A DNA stretch of 43,243 nucleotides from an uncultured bacterium (GCA_903829945.1 CAIKRV010000064.1:1-43243); one strand, 5' to 3'; counted from the stretch's first letter, positions 1 through 9,658 are shown. Notes: generated by a model not told the origin, from the letters alone. Numbers and translations are program-made.

Positions 1-65
1 ATAGATCAATGCTTGGAACAAATCTCTGAATAAGCATATTTTTCTTTTCTCATTTATAAATGCCC

Positions 66-73
66 TAACTTTG
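66..73 (+). promoter_or_regulatory. Bacteroidota-type -7 promoter box (TAACTTTG)
   Basis: An exact match to TAnnTTTG ends 18 nt before the ATG at 91. With transcription starting about 4-7 nt after the box, the leader would be only about 11-14 nt. I see no convincing -33 TTTG. The call rests on the match and on the same spacing at several other genes in the window. Confidence 0.55.
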
Positions 74-90
74 CAGTGGCATAAAATATT

Positions 91-1977
91 ATGAGCGATC
101 CTATAAAACATGAATGCGGTATTGCATTCTTAAGATTAAAAAAGCCCCTTTCATTTTACAAGGAAAAGTACGGTACCTATTTATATGGTTTAAATAAATT
201 ATACCTACTCATGGAAAAACAGCATAACCGTGGACAAGATGGTGCCGGTGCTGCTGTTATAAAGTTTGACGTCCAACCGGGCAATCCTTATATTTTCAGA
301 AACCGTTCGGACCAAAGCAATCCCATTCCTAAAGTATTTGAAGGCATCAGAGAATCCTTGGAAAAGAATGGTTTTATTGATCAAAATACGGAACAAGAAA
401 ATTTATTGGAGTCTGCCCCATTTATCGGTAATTTATATTTAGGGCATTTACGATATGGCACTTATGGCCGCGATGGACTTCAATTTGTACATCCATTTAA
501 GCGTATGAATAACTGGATGAGCAGAAGTTTGGTGTTGGCAGGTAACTTTAACATGACCAATAATAATGCTTTATTCCAAAGATTAATTGACCTTGGACAA
601 CATCCCATCAATAGGACAGATACCGTAACGGTATTAGAACGTATTGGTCATACTTTAGATGAAGAAAATGATGTTATTTACAAAACCCTAAAAGAACAAG
701 GGGTAAGTAAAAAGGAAATTTCTCACAGAATTGCGAATACCTTAAATGTTGAAAATGTATTAAAAAAAGCTGCCATAGATTTTGATGGCGGCTATACCAT
801 AGCCGGTATGATAGGACATGGCGATGCATTTATAATAAGAGATCCTAATGGCATACGTCCTGCTTTTTGGTATGAAAATGATGAAATAGTTGTCGTTACT
901 TCTGAAAGGCCTCCCATTAAAACTGCTTTTGATGATTTGAATTATGATGATATCCAAGAAATAAAACCCGGGCATGCATTAATTATTCGCAAAAATGGCT
1001 TGGTCAGTCATACCCAAATCCTAGAGCCGCAAGAAAAAACTTCATGTTCCTTTGAAAGAATTTATTTTTCAAGAGGAACTGATAAGGATATTTATAAAGA
1101 ACGTAAAGAACTTGGAAAATTAATAGCACCGGCAATTTTAAAATCTGTGAATTATGATTTTGAAAATACCGTATTTTCCTTTATTCCAAACACTGCAGAA
1201 GTAGCTTTTATAGGCTTAATGGAAGCAGTACATGATGAATTAAATAATTACAAGAAACGTCAAATTAAAAAAGGAAATCTTTCCGAAGAGGAATTAGGTA
1301 AACTGATAGCTATGCGTCCGCGTTCTGAAAGAATTGCTGTAAAGGATGCAAAACTTCGTACATTTATTACTTCCGATTCACAAAGACATGATTTGGTTTC
1401 CCATGTGTATGATACTACCTACGGCGTTGTTCGAAATTATCAGGACACTTTAGTTGCCATAGATGATTCTATCGTTAGAGGAACAACTTTAAGAAATAGT
1501 ATTCTTAGAATTTTAGATCGTTTAAAACCTAAGAAAATAATTATTGTATCCTCAGCACCTCAAATCAGGTATCCTGATTGCTATGGCATAGATATGTCAA
1601 AATTAAAAGATTTTATTGCTTTCCGCGCGGCCATTGCCTTATTGAAAGAAAGCGGCAGAGAAAATATAATTGAGGAAGTGTATCAATTGTGTTGCGCCCA
1701 CAAGGATAAGGAGAATACTGAAAATTTTGTCAAGAAAATATATGCTCCATTTACGGATGATGAAATAAGTGCTAAAATAGGTCAAATGCTTAGAACATCG
1801 GCCATACAGGCAGAAGTTGAAATTATTTACCAAACGGTACCAAATTTACATCAAGCATGTCCGGAAAATAAAGGAGATTGGTACTTTACAGGTAATTTCC
1901 CAACAGCAGGCGGCATGCAAGTAGTAAATCGTTCCTTCATGAATTTTTATGAAGGCAGTGATGAAAGAGCATATTAA
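91..1977 (+). CDS. PurF-like class II glutamine amidotransferase / phosphoribosyltransferase (divergent paralogue)
   Basis: A 628-aa protein with the two-domain plan of amidophosphoribosyltransferase: an N-terminal Ntn glutaminase that releases ammonia from glutamine and a C-terminal type I PRTase. Cys9 in HECGIAF would become the N-terminal nucleophile after removal of an eight-residue propeptide. The glutamine-binding Arg (R121, HLRYGTYG) and Asp (D177, RTDTV) are present. The PRPP loop is intact at about 455-466 (IDDSIVRGTT). It is longer than ordinary PurF (about 470-510 aa), and the usual HNGNLTN oxyanion segment reads GNFNMTN (residues 151-157), placing Phe where Gly is normal. It lies 24 bp before korA on the same strand, so co-transcription is likely. 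The family is clear. Whether it performs the first step of purine synthesis or another PRPP/glutamine reaction is not. Confidence 0.8.
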   Translation: MSDPIKHECGIAFLRLKKPLSFYKEKYGTYLYGLNKLYLLMEKQHNRGQDGAGAAVIKFDVQPGNPYIFRNRSDQSNPIPKVFEGIRESLEKNGFIDQNTEQENLLESAPFIGNLYLGHLRYGTYGRDGLQFVHPFKRMNNWMSRSLVLAGNFNMTNNNALFQRLIDLGQHPINRTDTVTVLERIGHTLDEENDVIYKTLKEQGVSKKEISHRIANTLNVENVLKKAAIDFDGGYTIAGMIGHGDAFIIRDPNGIRPAFWYENDEIVVVTSERPPIKTAFDDLNYDDIQEIKPGHALIIRKNGLVSHTQILEPQEKTSCSFERIYFSRGTDKDIYKERKELGKLIAPAILKSVNYDFENTVFSFIPNTAEVAFIGLMEAVHDELNNYKKRQIKKGNLSEEELGKLIAMRPRSERIAVKDAKLRTFITSDSQRHDLVSHVYDTTYGVVRNYQDTLVAIDDSIVRGTTLRNSILRILDRLKPKKIIIVSSAPQIRYPDCYGIDMSKLKDFIAFRAAIALLKESGRENIIEEVYQLCCAHKDKENTENFVKKIYAPFTDDEISAKIGQMLRTSAIQAEVEIIYQTVPNLHQACPENKGDWYFTGNFPTAGGMQVVNRSFMNFYEGSDERAY

Positions 1978-2001
1978 AAAAAACGTATTAGCCCACGTAA
2001 A

Positions 2002-3855
2002 ATGATAAAAAAAGAAAGATCTTCCATAGATGATGTGGTCATTCGTTTAGCCGGTGATTCCGGAGATGGGATACAACTTATCGGTTCAGAATTTACAATA
2101 GCCACAGCATTGGCTCAAAATGATATCGGTACTTTTCCTGATTTTCCTGCGGAAATACGTGCACCGGCCGGTACCTTGGCAGGAGTATCCGGATTTCAAA
2201 TTCATTTTGGATCTCATGATATTTATACACCCGGTGATTATTCGGATGTACTGATTGTAATGAATGCTGCTGCACTCAAGAAAAATTTATCCAACCTTAA
2301 AAAGAATGGAATCATCATCGCCAATGAGGATGGTTTTGATGCCAAAAATTTACGCTTAGCCAATATTGCTGATCATGAAAATCCATTAAAGAATCAATCC
2401 CTGGATGGATATAAATTATACATCATTCCAATAACTAAGCTGGTTAAAGAAGCTTTAAAAAATAGTGGATTAGGAACCAAAGAAATTGATCGTTCCAAAA
2501 ACATGTTTGTTTTAGGACTAATTTGCTGGATGTATGATCGTTCTTTAAATTCTTCGATAGAGGAATTAAAAAGAAAATTTGCAAATAAACCGGAGATTTT
2601 ATCCGCTAATTTAAATGTATTACAAGCAGGATTTAATTACGGCGAAACTGCTGAAATCATTGAAGAAAAATATACCGTTGCGCCGGCACCCATGGAAGCC
2701 GGAACTTATAGAGGAATTACCGGCAATACTGCTACTGCCTTAGGTTTGGTGGCAGCTTCCGTAAAATCAAAATTACAACTCTTTTACGGCACCTATCCTA
2801 TTACACCGGCATCCGATATTTTACATGAACTGTCAAAACATAAAAATTTCGGGGTCATCACCTATCAAGCCGAAGATGAAATAGCCGCTATTTCATCTGC
2901 CATTGGCGCATCCTATGGGGGATTAATGGGGGTTACTGCCTCTTCCGGTCCGGGTATTGATTTAAAAAGCGAAGCGTTGGGATTGGCAATTATGTTAGAA
3001 TTGCCTTTAGTAATAATAAATGTACAGAGAGCAGGACCTTCTACTGGCATGCCTACCAAAACCGAACAAGCAGATTTACTTTTGTCTTTTTTCGGAAGAC
3101 ATGGTGAAGCACCGATGCCTATTTTGGCAGCTAACTCTCCTGCGGATTGTTTTGATACCATTTATGAAGCGGCTCGCATTGCTCTGGAATATATGACACC
3201 TGTTTATTTTTTAAGTGATGCCTATATTGCCAATGGTTCTGAACCTTGGAAATTTCCAAATAGCAATAATTTAAAAGGATTTAATTTAAATATTGCTACT
3301 GAAAAAGATATTACTGAAAATAAATTTTATCCATATCTCCGTAATGAAAATTTGGTACGTAAATGGGCCTTGCCCGGTACGCCCGGCTTAGAAAATAGAA
3401 TTGGAGGGATAGAAAAGGAAGACATCACCGGAAATATTTCCTATGATCCGAATAACCATGAAAAAATGGTTCATATTCGTGCCAATAAGGTTGAAAAAAT
3501 TGCCTCAAGCATTCCTTTACAACAATTGGATTCCGGACCTGCTCAAGGGAAAATATTAATTTTAGGCTGGGGCTCCACCTACGGAATTATTAAAACCGCC
3601 TGTTTGGAATTAGCAAAAGAAAATATAATTGTCAGTCATGCACATTTAAAATATTTAAATCCTTTCCCGAGCAATTTTGGAGAAATTTTGGAAGGATTTG
3701 AAACAGTGCTTATTCCTGAAATGAATATGGGTCAATTATCCCTACTCATTAAAAATAAATATTTGAAACCGGTGGTTGGCCTAAATAAAATAAAAGGTCT
3801 GCCCTTTTCCACGCATGAAATTGTAGATAAAGTAAAATCATTATTATCCGTATGA
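2002..3855 (+). CDS. korA: 2-oxoacid:ferredoxin oxidoreductase, fused gamma-alpha subunit (2-oxoglutarate type likely)
   Basis: A 617-aa subunit of a thiamine-diphosphate-dependent enzyme that oxidatively decarboxylates a 2-oxoacid to its acyl-CoA while reducing ferredoxin. The first ~200 residues are the gamma domain (GDSGDGIQLIGSEF near the start, then FPAEIRAPAGT). From about residue 230 comes the alpha, pyrimidine-binding domain with FYGTYPITPASDILHEL, QAEDEIAA and TASSGPG. The gamma-alpha fusion with a separate beta subunit is the usual KorAB layout. Its last four bases (ATGA) overlap the start of korB, indicating translational coupling. The preference for 2-oxoglutarate over pyruvate is inferred from the fusion and overall similarity. 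Branched-chain or pyruvate substrates cannot be excluded by reading alone. Confidence 0.88.
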   Translation: MIKKERSSIDDVVIRLAGDSGDGIQLIGSEFTIATALAQNDIGTFPDFPAEIRAPAGTLAGVSGFQIHFGSHDIYTPGDYSDVLIVMNAAALKKNLSNLKKNGIIIANEDGFDAKNLRLANIADHENPLKNQSLDGYKLYIIPITKLVKEALKNSGLGTKEIDRSKNMFVLGLICWMYDRSLNSSIEELKRKFANKPEILSANLNVLQAGFNYGETAEIIEEKYTVAPAPMEAGTYRGITGNTATALGLVAASVKSKLQLFYGTYPITPASDILHELSKHKNFGVITYQAEDEIAAISSAIGASYGGLMGVTASSGPGIDLKSEALGLAIMLELPLVIINVQRAGPSTGMPTKTEQADLLLSFFGRHGEAPMPILAANSPADCFDTIYEAARIALEYMTPVYFLSDAYIANGSEPWKFPNSNNLKGFNLNIATEKDITENKFYPYLRNENLVRKWALPGTPGLENRIGGIEKEDITGNISYDPNNHEKMVHIRANKVEKIASSIPLQQLDSGPAQGKILILGWGSTYGIIKTACLELAKENIIVSHAHLKYLNPFPSNFGEILEGFETVLIPEMNMGQLSLLIKNKYLKPVVGLNKIKGLPFSTHEIVDKVKSLLSV

Positions 3856-4892
3856 GTATTCAGGAACTTGAAAATATATCTTCCTTTACCTCTAAAGAAT
3901 TGGTTACTGACCAAGAAGTAAGATGGTGCCCCGGATGTGGAGATTATTCTATCCTAAAACAAGTGCAAACCGTAGTGCCGCAACTAGGTTTGAAAAGGGA
4001 AAATATTGTTTTTGTTTCCGGAATAGGTTGCTCCTCCAGATTTCCATATTATATGGAAACTTATGGCATGCACTCCATTCATGGAAGGGCAACAGCCATT
4101 GCTTCAGGATTAAAAATTGCAAGACCGGATTTGAGTGTATGGGTGGTCACCGGTGATGGTGATGCCTTATCGATAGGAGGAAACCATTTTATTCATTTAC
4201 TTAGAAGAAACTTAGACCTAAATCTTCTTCTATTTAACAATCAAATTTATGGTCTAACCAAAGGTCAATATTCACCTACATCCGTAGAAGGCCAAATTAC
4301 AAAATCTAGTCCTATGGGTGTATTAGATCATCCATTTAATCCATTAGCGTTAGCATTGGGCGCAGATGCCAGTTTTGTAGCAAGAAGTATGGATAGAGAC
4401 CCAAAGCATTTACAAACATCCTTACATAGGGCTGCTGCTTTTAAAGGCACCTCATTCCTTGAAATTTATCAGAATTGCAATGTCTTTAATGATGGCGCAT
4501 TTTTCATTTATAGTGATAAGGAAACTAAAATGGAAGAGGCCATTTTTGTAGAGCATGGGCAAGCATTGGTATTTGGCGAAAACAAAAATAAAGGCATTCG
4601 CTTTGCCAATGGGCAACCTGAAATTGTGAATTTAGATGAAGGCAAATTCAGCGTGGATGATTTATGGATTCATGATGAAACTGATCGATATAAAGCAAGT
4701 GTGCTTTCCCGCTTTTATGATGACCCTGCACATGCCGGACATCTTCCCAGAGTATTTGGAGTTATTTACGCAAAGGAGCGTGCCAGCTATGAGCAAGCCG
4801 TACATGAGCAATTAGCAGCATCAAAAACATTATTTGGTGATGGAGACTTGGATAAATTACTAAGAGGTAAGCAAGCTTGGGAAATAAAATAA
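3852..4892 (+). CDS. korB: 2-oxoacid:ferredoxin oxidoreductase, beta subunit
   Basis: A 346-aa partner of the preceding gene that carries the thiamine diphosphate and the catalytic [4Fe-4S] cluster. Cluster cysteines are visible as C26-x-x-C29 (WCPGCGD), a third in GIGCSS, and a fourth further on in QNCNVF. The ThDP/Mg motif reads GDGDALSIGG and ends with NN in LLFNNQIYGLTKGQ. The start codon lies inside the korA stop region (ATGA). The stop codon abuts the stop of the convergent SGNH gene with no intervening base, so there is no room for a separate terminator. Confidence 0.9.
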   Translation: MSIQELENISSFTSKELVTDQEVRWCPGCGDYSILKQVQTVVPQLGLKRENIVFVSGIGCSSRFPYYMETYGMHSIHGRATAIASGLKIARPDLSVWVVTGDGDALSIGGNHFIHLLRRNLDLNLLLFNNQIYGLTKGQYSPTSVEGQITKSSPMGVLDHPFNPLALALGADASFVARSMDRDPKHLQTSLHRAAAFKGTSFLEIYQNCNVFNDGAFFIYSDKETKMEEAIFVEHGQALVFGENKNKGIRFANGQPEIVNLDEGKFSVDDLWIHDETDRYKASVLSRFYDDPAHAGHLPRVFGVIYAKERASYEQAVHEQLAASKTLFGDGDLDKLLRGKQAWEIK

Positions 4893-5810
4893 TTACTTCT
4901 TAAAGTCCTCTACATATTTCATCCATGCATCTACGCCTTTCAAGTTGAGGTGCGTATTATCTGCAAAATAATTAGCGGAATCAGCAATGGATAAGTTTGT
5001 ATAATCATGATATTCCGCACCATATTTATCAGCCAGGCGCACAATATAATTTGACTTAATATCAGGGAGATTCAAGTATTTATCTCTTACTTCTTTCCAC
5101 ATGGGTGCCGTATAAATGTGCAATTTAATTTGATGCTCTTTGCATATGGCCAATATTTTCTCAAACTGACGGACATTTTCTGCTTTTGGCTTGATGCTAT
5201 TGGCCGGATAACTTACACCAATTTTTCCTTTATGCTTGGATACATTCGTGAAATCGCCGTATTTATTAAATGGCTTTTTCTCTAGATTTACAATGGCATT
5301 ACCCACCGTAAAAATACCAATTCTGGAATTAAATTCAATATTTTTATAAAATGGGATATATCTCCAGTAAAAAGCCCGATTTCCAAAGCAGGCCTTAATT
5401 CCTGAATAAATGGTATCATCATAAATATAAGGCAAAAAGCACCACACCCTCAATTCGTGGTCCAGCTTTCCTTCTAAATTTGAAAAATCAATATTCAAGT
5501 ATAAATCCTTTACCGTATTTCCATTTTTCAAAAATTGGTATAGGAGCATATATTGCTGAGCCAAATTAGAACCGTCCAAAGAAATATTAATTCCTTTTTG
5601 ATGCCATTTCTTTTCCAAGGAATCCGTGCGAATCATGGTATATACCCTGGAATTACCTAAGAATGCAAAATCATAATTTTTATCATGAATATGATTCATC
5701 CACCATACCTTATTAAAGGTATCTTTTTTAATCATGAAATCATAAAGGTAATTCAATGCATACAACCCTACTATGGTTGAGAGTATAAATATGATTGTAT
5801 TCTTGCGCAT
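4893..5810 (-). CDS. SGNH-hydrolase-like, membrane-anchored protein paired with MBOAT
   Basis: About 305 aa from the ATG at 5810. This start is preferred over the upstream in-frame one at 5858 because it follows the MBOAT stop by one base and begins directly with a signal anchor (residues about 5-23, hydrophobic). The exterior domain shows an SGNH-like nucleophile block, LGNSRVY with Ser54, and a late block ADNTHLN with Asp284 and His287, the usual Asp-x-x-His pair. Proteins of this type work beside AlgI-like MBOAT proteins in O-acylation of exported glycans (compare AlgJ/AlgX and DltD). The glycan substrate is unknown, and no polysaccharide biosynthesis genes lie nearby in the window. Confidence 0.65.
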   Translation of the reverse strand: MRKNTIIFILSTIVGLYALNYLYDFMIKKDTFNKVWWMNHIHDKNYDFAFLGNSRVYTMIRTDSLEKKWHQKGINISLDGSNLAQQYMLLYQFLKNGNTVKDLYLNIDFSNLEGKLDHELRVWCFLPYIYDDTIYSGIKACFGNRAFYWRYIPFYKNIEFNSRIGIFTVGNAIVNLEKKPFNKYGDFTNVSKHKGKIGVSYPANSIKPKAENVRQFEKILAICKEHQIKLHIYTAPMWKEVRDKYLNLPDIKSNYIVRLADKYGAEYHDYTNLSIADSANYFADNTHLNLKGVDAWMKYVEDFKK

Positions 5811-5811
5811 T

Positions 5812-7215
5812 TTAAAATTGGAAATATATAAATGATTGAGGATTTTTAAATACTGCAAAGCTTAAAAATATAAAAATCATTGCCCAACTTATACCCCACT
5901 TCACTGCCAGCTTTTTGCCTTGAATCATATTTTGTATTGGATTGGTACCATATTTACTTTCTACAATAAACATAAATGGTACCATCAATATTAGCGTCAA
6001 CATATCGCTCATGGATTCATATTCCGTGGTAAATGGAGCATGCGGTTTAGCGAAGGATAATAGATTTTTAAACATGATACCTGCATCATGGAAATTTGGA
6101 GCTCTAAAGAAAATCCAAGCAAAGCATACCATGTGAAAGGTAATAATCCATGTTAAAAAATTTCCCTTTTTCTTATCCCCGATAAATGAATTAATTAATA
6201 AGAGAAACCCATGCAAGGCACCCCATATAATAAAGGTCCAATTGGCACCATGCCAAAATCCACTCAAAATAAAAGTGGTCATTAAAGCAAAAATCCATTT
6301 TAAGGTAGTCGTTCTGCTACCACCCAGAGAAAAATACACATAATCCCTAAACCAGGTAGAAAGAGAAATATGCCAGCGGTGCCAGAATTCTCGAATCGTT
6401 TTAGCAAAATAGGGCTGACGAAAGTTTTCTGCCATTTTTATGCCCATTACTTGCCCTGCTCCAATGGCAATATCAGAATAACCTGAGAAATCACAATAAA
6501 TTTGGATGGCAAAGAAATACATGATTAACCAGGAATTAATACCGGCATGGTCAGCGGGATGCGCATACACTTCATTGACATAAATAGAAAGTCTATCTGC
6601 AATCACCATTTTTTTAATAAAACCCCAAACCATCCTTAATAGGCCTGAATTAAAATCATCCCAATTGAAGGGATGGCTTTCTTTTAATTTCGGTAATAAA
6701 TGTTGCGGTCTTTCAATTGGCCCTGCTACCAATTGCGGATAAAACATTACATATAATGAGTAAACACCTAAATGCCGTTCTGCTTTAAAATTCCCTCTAT
6801 AAACCTCAATAACATAACTTAAACTTTGAAAAGTATGAAAGGATAAACCAATGGGTAAGGCTAACCTAAGTATTATAGGATTATAATTCCAGCCGATCAT
6901 TTTTGCCAAATGATTGGCATTATCAGCGAAGAAATTGAAATATTTAAATACAAATAAGATGGCTACAGTGGATAATACACTGATCACCATCCATGTCTTC
7001 CGACTATGACCTTTTGAATCTTCAATAAAAATAGCGGCGGAATAATCCACGGCAATGGCCAATACTAAAATGAGCACATACCATGGTATAAAGCTCATGT
7101 AAAACCAGAAACTAGCAATTAGAAGGAGTACCCAACGCCACTTACCGGGTGTCAGAAAATAACCCAAGGTAACAAGAGGAAAGAAAAATAAAAATTCGAT
7201 GGAATTAAATAGCAT
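5812..7215 (-). CDS. MBOAT family O-acyltransferase (AlgI-like)
   Basis: A 467-aa polytopic membrane protein of the membrane-bound O-acyltransferase family, which moves acyl (usually acetyl) groups across the inner membrane for transfer to an exported polymer. Family motifs include FWHRWHISLSTWFRDYVYF and the block SGFWHGANWTFIIWG. The histidine in the latter falls at residue 322, the same number as the essential His322 of Pseudomonas AlgI, and the length is close to AlgI's. It precedes the SGNH-like gene by one base, giving the standard two-gene acylation module. A TAnnTTTG box lies 57 bp upstream at 7272-7279. Confidence 0.88.
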   Translation of the reverse strand: MLFNSIEFLFFFPLVTLGYFLTPGKWRWVLLLIASFWFYMSFIPWYVLILVLAIAVDYSAAIFIEDSKGHSRKTWMVISVLSTVAILFVFKYFNFFADNANHLAKMIGWNYNPIILRLALPIGLSFHTFQSLSYVIEVYRGNFKAERHLGVYSLYVMFYPQLVAGPIERPQHLLPKLKESHPFNWDDFNSGLLRMVWGFIKKMVIADRLSIYVNEVYAHPADHAGINSWLIMYFFAIQIYCDFSGYSDIAIGAGQVMGIKMAENFRQPYFAKTIREFWHRWHISLSTWFRDYVYFSLGGSRTTTLKWIFALMTTFILSGFWHGANWTFIIWGALHGFLLLINSFIGDKKKGNFLTWIITFHMVCFAWIFFRAPNFHDAGIMFKNLLSFAKPHAPFTTEYESMSDMLTLILMVPFMFIVESKYGTNPIQNMIQGKKLAVKWGISWAMIFIFLSFAVFKNPQSFIYFQF

Positions 7216-7271
7216 CCTTTTTTGAACCTTCGTTTGAAATCTTTAATAAGTTATCAGTAAAAATACAGTTG

Positions 7272-7279
7272 CAAAAATA
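7272..7279 (-). promoter_or_regulatory. Candidate -7 promoter box (TATTTTTG) for the MBOAT/SGNH pair
   Basis: An exact TAnnTTTG match on the minus strand in the 113-bp gap between the FG-GAP gene and the MBOAT gene, 57 bp before the MBOAT start. It suggests the acylation pair has its own promoter. No clear -33 element is visible. Confidence 0.4.
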
Positions 7280-7328
7280 ACAAATTAAATGTTTCTAACT
7301 CATTAAATGATGCTCAAAAAGGAAGATT

Positions 7329-9587
7329 CTATCGATTTTTAACCAATTTCAAGGATTTATTTTCATCATTTTGTCCGGTAACATTCAAGATATACATGCC
7401 TTCAGGCAAATTACTCACATCAACGCTTAGTTGTTGTAATCCTCCTTTGCTTTCAAAATGGAGTACACTTTGACCGGTTAAATTAAAAAGGGTATAAGAG
7501 CGTATGCCTATATTAGATTGAATCGTAAATGTTTGTTCTGCAGGATTTGGAAATACTTTCAAATTTTCCAATTGCGGTGTTTCAATGGCTACGTTTGAAA
7601 TAATAGTATGTGAACCATAATAGTACAAACCGCCTTTTTGGTTACCGATTATTAAATCAGGTAAGCTATCAGAATTTAATAAGGCCGCGGCAGGATGTAC
7701 TCGGGCACCAAAATTTCTAGTTTCATACACTGCCCTTTTCGGATTAAATAAAAAATTTTGTTCCGGATATAAGGTGCTATTTAAATGCCCTTGAATATCC
7801 ATGAAAATATACAAGGTTCCTGAAGCAGAGCCGCTCACCAAATCCAAATTCCCATTACGATTTAAATCTACCAATAATGGTGCCGACATGGCATCCCTAC
7901 CTGTAGATGTATCTGTAGGATCATCAGTGATAATATTTCCAAAAAATGCATTTTCCAGGCTAAAACCAATATAAGATTTTCCACCGGCTACTGTACTTCC
8001 AATGCCTTTGTAATAAGCAATTTTGCCGGCTACATTGCCAACCAAAATATCTGCTTTTCCATCTTTATCCAAATCTGCAATGGCAGGTGTACTGTAATTG
8101 CCAACATAAATGGAATCGGTTATAAATGGATTGGCCTCCAACACAAAATTATCAGCAGTGGTATTGCCTTTATTATGATAGTACAATAACTTACCGTCAC
8201 CTTTACCTAATACCAAATCCATCAAACCATCCCCGTCAATATCACCAAATGCAGGAGAAAGTCCGTAAATATTTTTAGAGCTAATGCTCAACCAATCATT
8301 ATTTACCACCTTAAACACCGGGGCGCCTTTGCTTCCGATATTCTGATATAAAACTAAGCGATCAGAGGGAGTATTGTAATTTCCTGCAGTGGCAATCGCC
8401 AAATATTCCGGAATACCATCCCCATTTCTATCCAAAAAAGCAGGATTTGCTTCATTGCCTAAATCTACTTCTGTACCGTTTAAGAAATTATCATCCTTAA
8501 AGGTATATTTGGGAGCATTATCCTTTCCGTCATTATGATAATATTGTACCGTTTTTATCGCTTCATCAATTTGATATTGCTGGGGCGAAATCAATAAATC
8601 TCGTACACCATCATTATCTATATCTACATTAAAGGCACCGGGGAAAAAACGCATTCTACGCAAATAAGCAGTATCCACTGAGATGATGGTATCAAATGGT
8701 GCTTTTTTTTCTACCTTTCCATTAACTAATAACATTGGATCGGAGCCATTAATATCTGTATAAATAATATCCATATCCCCATCTCCGTCTGCATCAAATG
8801 CTGTAAGATTACAACCGGCATGTTTTTGCTTATGACAATGAGTAGAATAATTTAATCCTATTTTAGGAATATGGGCGAAGGAATCAGCGCTTGGCGTTGA
8901 ACCACCTGCCGTTTGAAAAGCCCCCCAATAATCATCGGTTTGTTCGTACCATAAACTATCATAGGCCTTAAATTTTTCATACGAACGGTTTTTGTACATA
9001 TACACATCATATCCTGACGGATCTACCGCCAAAATATCTAAATCACCGTCATTATCCATATCTGCAATAGAAGGCATATTTACGGGATCCCAATACACTT
9101 GCGCAGAATTAATGCAATTACAAAGAATACTGGAGGTCATTAAGTAGGGATTAGCCATAGTGAATTTCAATTGGCCGCCGGAGGAGATATTTTTATATAC
9201 TTCTACCCCGCCCTGCTGATGGGTATAAGCAAAAATATCTGGCAATCCGTCCTTATTATAATCACGTAAAAATGCCCATCTTATCAAGGACGGAAAATAA
9301 TTTATATACTCCGGAGCATAGGTAAAATTCCCCTTACCGTCATTAATAAAGGTAGCTACTGTGCTATCTGCATGGTCAAATAAAAATAAATCATTGATGC
9401 CGTCAAAATTCAAGTCAATATTCGAAAAAGTAGGATTCCCCATGCCGCCTGCAAATGGATTGCTAAGGGTATCTCCTTTCGAATCCAGAAATTTCACATT
9501 CCCTGCATTGGTAAAAAAAGTTATTTTTTGAGCTTGGGTACTCGAATATAACCCCAAAACAAGGATTAAAATAAGTAGTTTATGCAT
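7329..9587 (-). CDS. Secreted FG-GAP/VCBS repeat protein with T9SS type A sorting domain
   Basis: A 752-aa protein with an N-terminal signal peptide (MHKLLILILVLGLYSS, cleavage near TQA-Q). The body holds at least seven FG-GAP/VCBS-type repeats, each with a calcium-loop-like Asp-rich motif, for example DMDNDGDLDIL, DADGDGDMDII, DIDNDGVRDLL, DIDGDGLMDLVL, DLDKDGKADIL and DLNRNGNLDLV. These form a beta-propeller of the integrin-alpha type. The last ~75 residues are a type IX secretion C-terminal domain: VFPNPAEQTF, then a GMYILNV strand and a short basic end (SLKLVKNR). The protein should cross the outer membrane by T9SS and be released or surface-anchored. Its ligand is unknown. A near-match promoter box (TATCTTTA) lies at 9610-9617 on the minus strand. 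Confidence 0.88.
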   Translation of the reverse strand: MHKLLILILVLGLYSSTQAQKITFFTNAGNVKFLDSKGDTLSNPFAGGMGNPTFSNIDLNFDGINDLFLFDHADSTVATFINDGKGNFTYAPEYINYFPSLIRWAFLRDYNKDGLPDIFAYTHQQGGVEVYKNISSGGQLKFTMANPYLMTSSILCNCINSAQVYWDPVNMPSIADMDNDGDLDILAVDPSGYDVYMYKNRSYEKFKAYDSLWYEQTDDYWGAFQTAGGSTPSADSFAHIPKIGLNYSTHCHKQKHAGCNLTAFDADGDGDMDIIYTDINGSDPMLLVNGKVEKKAPFDTIISVDTAYLRRMRFFPGAFNVDIDNDGVRDLLISPQQYQIDEAIKTVQYYHNDGKDNAPKYTFKDDNFLNGTEVDLGNEANPAFLDRNGDGIPEYLAIATAGNYNTPSDRLVLYQNIGSKGAPVFKVVNNDWLSISSKNIYGLSPAFGDIDGDGLMDLVLGKGDGKLLYYHNKGNTTADNFVLEANPFITDSIYVGNYSTPAIADLDKDGKADILVGNVAGKIAYYKGIGSTVAGGKSYIGFSLENAFFGNIITDDPTDTSTGRDAMSAPLLVDLNRNGNLDLVSGSASGTLYIFMDIQGHLNSTLYPEQNFLFNPKRAVYETRNFGARVHPAAALLNSDSLPDLIIGNQKGGLYYYGSHTIISNVAIETPQLENLKVFPNPAEQTFTIQSNIGIRSYTLFNLTGQSVLHFESKGGLQQLSVDVSNLPEGMYILNVTGQNDENKSLKLVKNR

Positions 9588-9658
9588 AAAGTGGCAATTT
9601 ATAGTGATGTAAAGATAGTAAAAAAATTATACTTACAAGAAATATTTACGATTTTTTG

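Noticed and set aside
91-4892. Reading the first three genes as a purine-biosynthesis operon
   Set aside because: No other pur genes are adjacent and the glutaminase segment deviates from PurF, so the pathway assignment is not supported.
4893-7215. MBOAT/SGNH pair as alginate biosynthesis genes
   Set aside because: AlgI-like proteins occur in many glycan acylation systems. No alginate polymerase, epimerase or lyase genes are present.
7329-9587. DNA repeats within the FG-GAP gene
   Set aside because: The repeats are protein-level calcium-loop motifs with divergent DNA. I see no long identical nucleotide repeats.
9610-9617. TATCTTTA as promoter of the FG-GAP gene
   Set aside because: The final base is A instead of G. 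Position is reasonable but the match is imperfect, so it is mentioned only in the gene entry.
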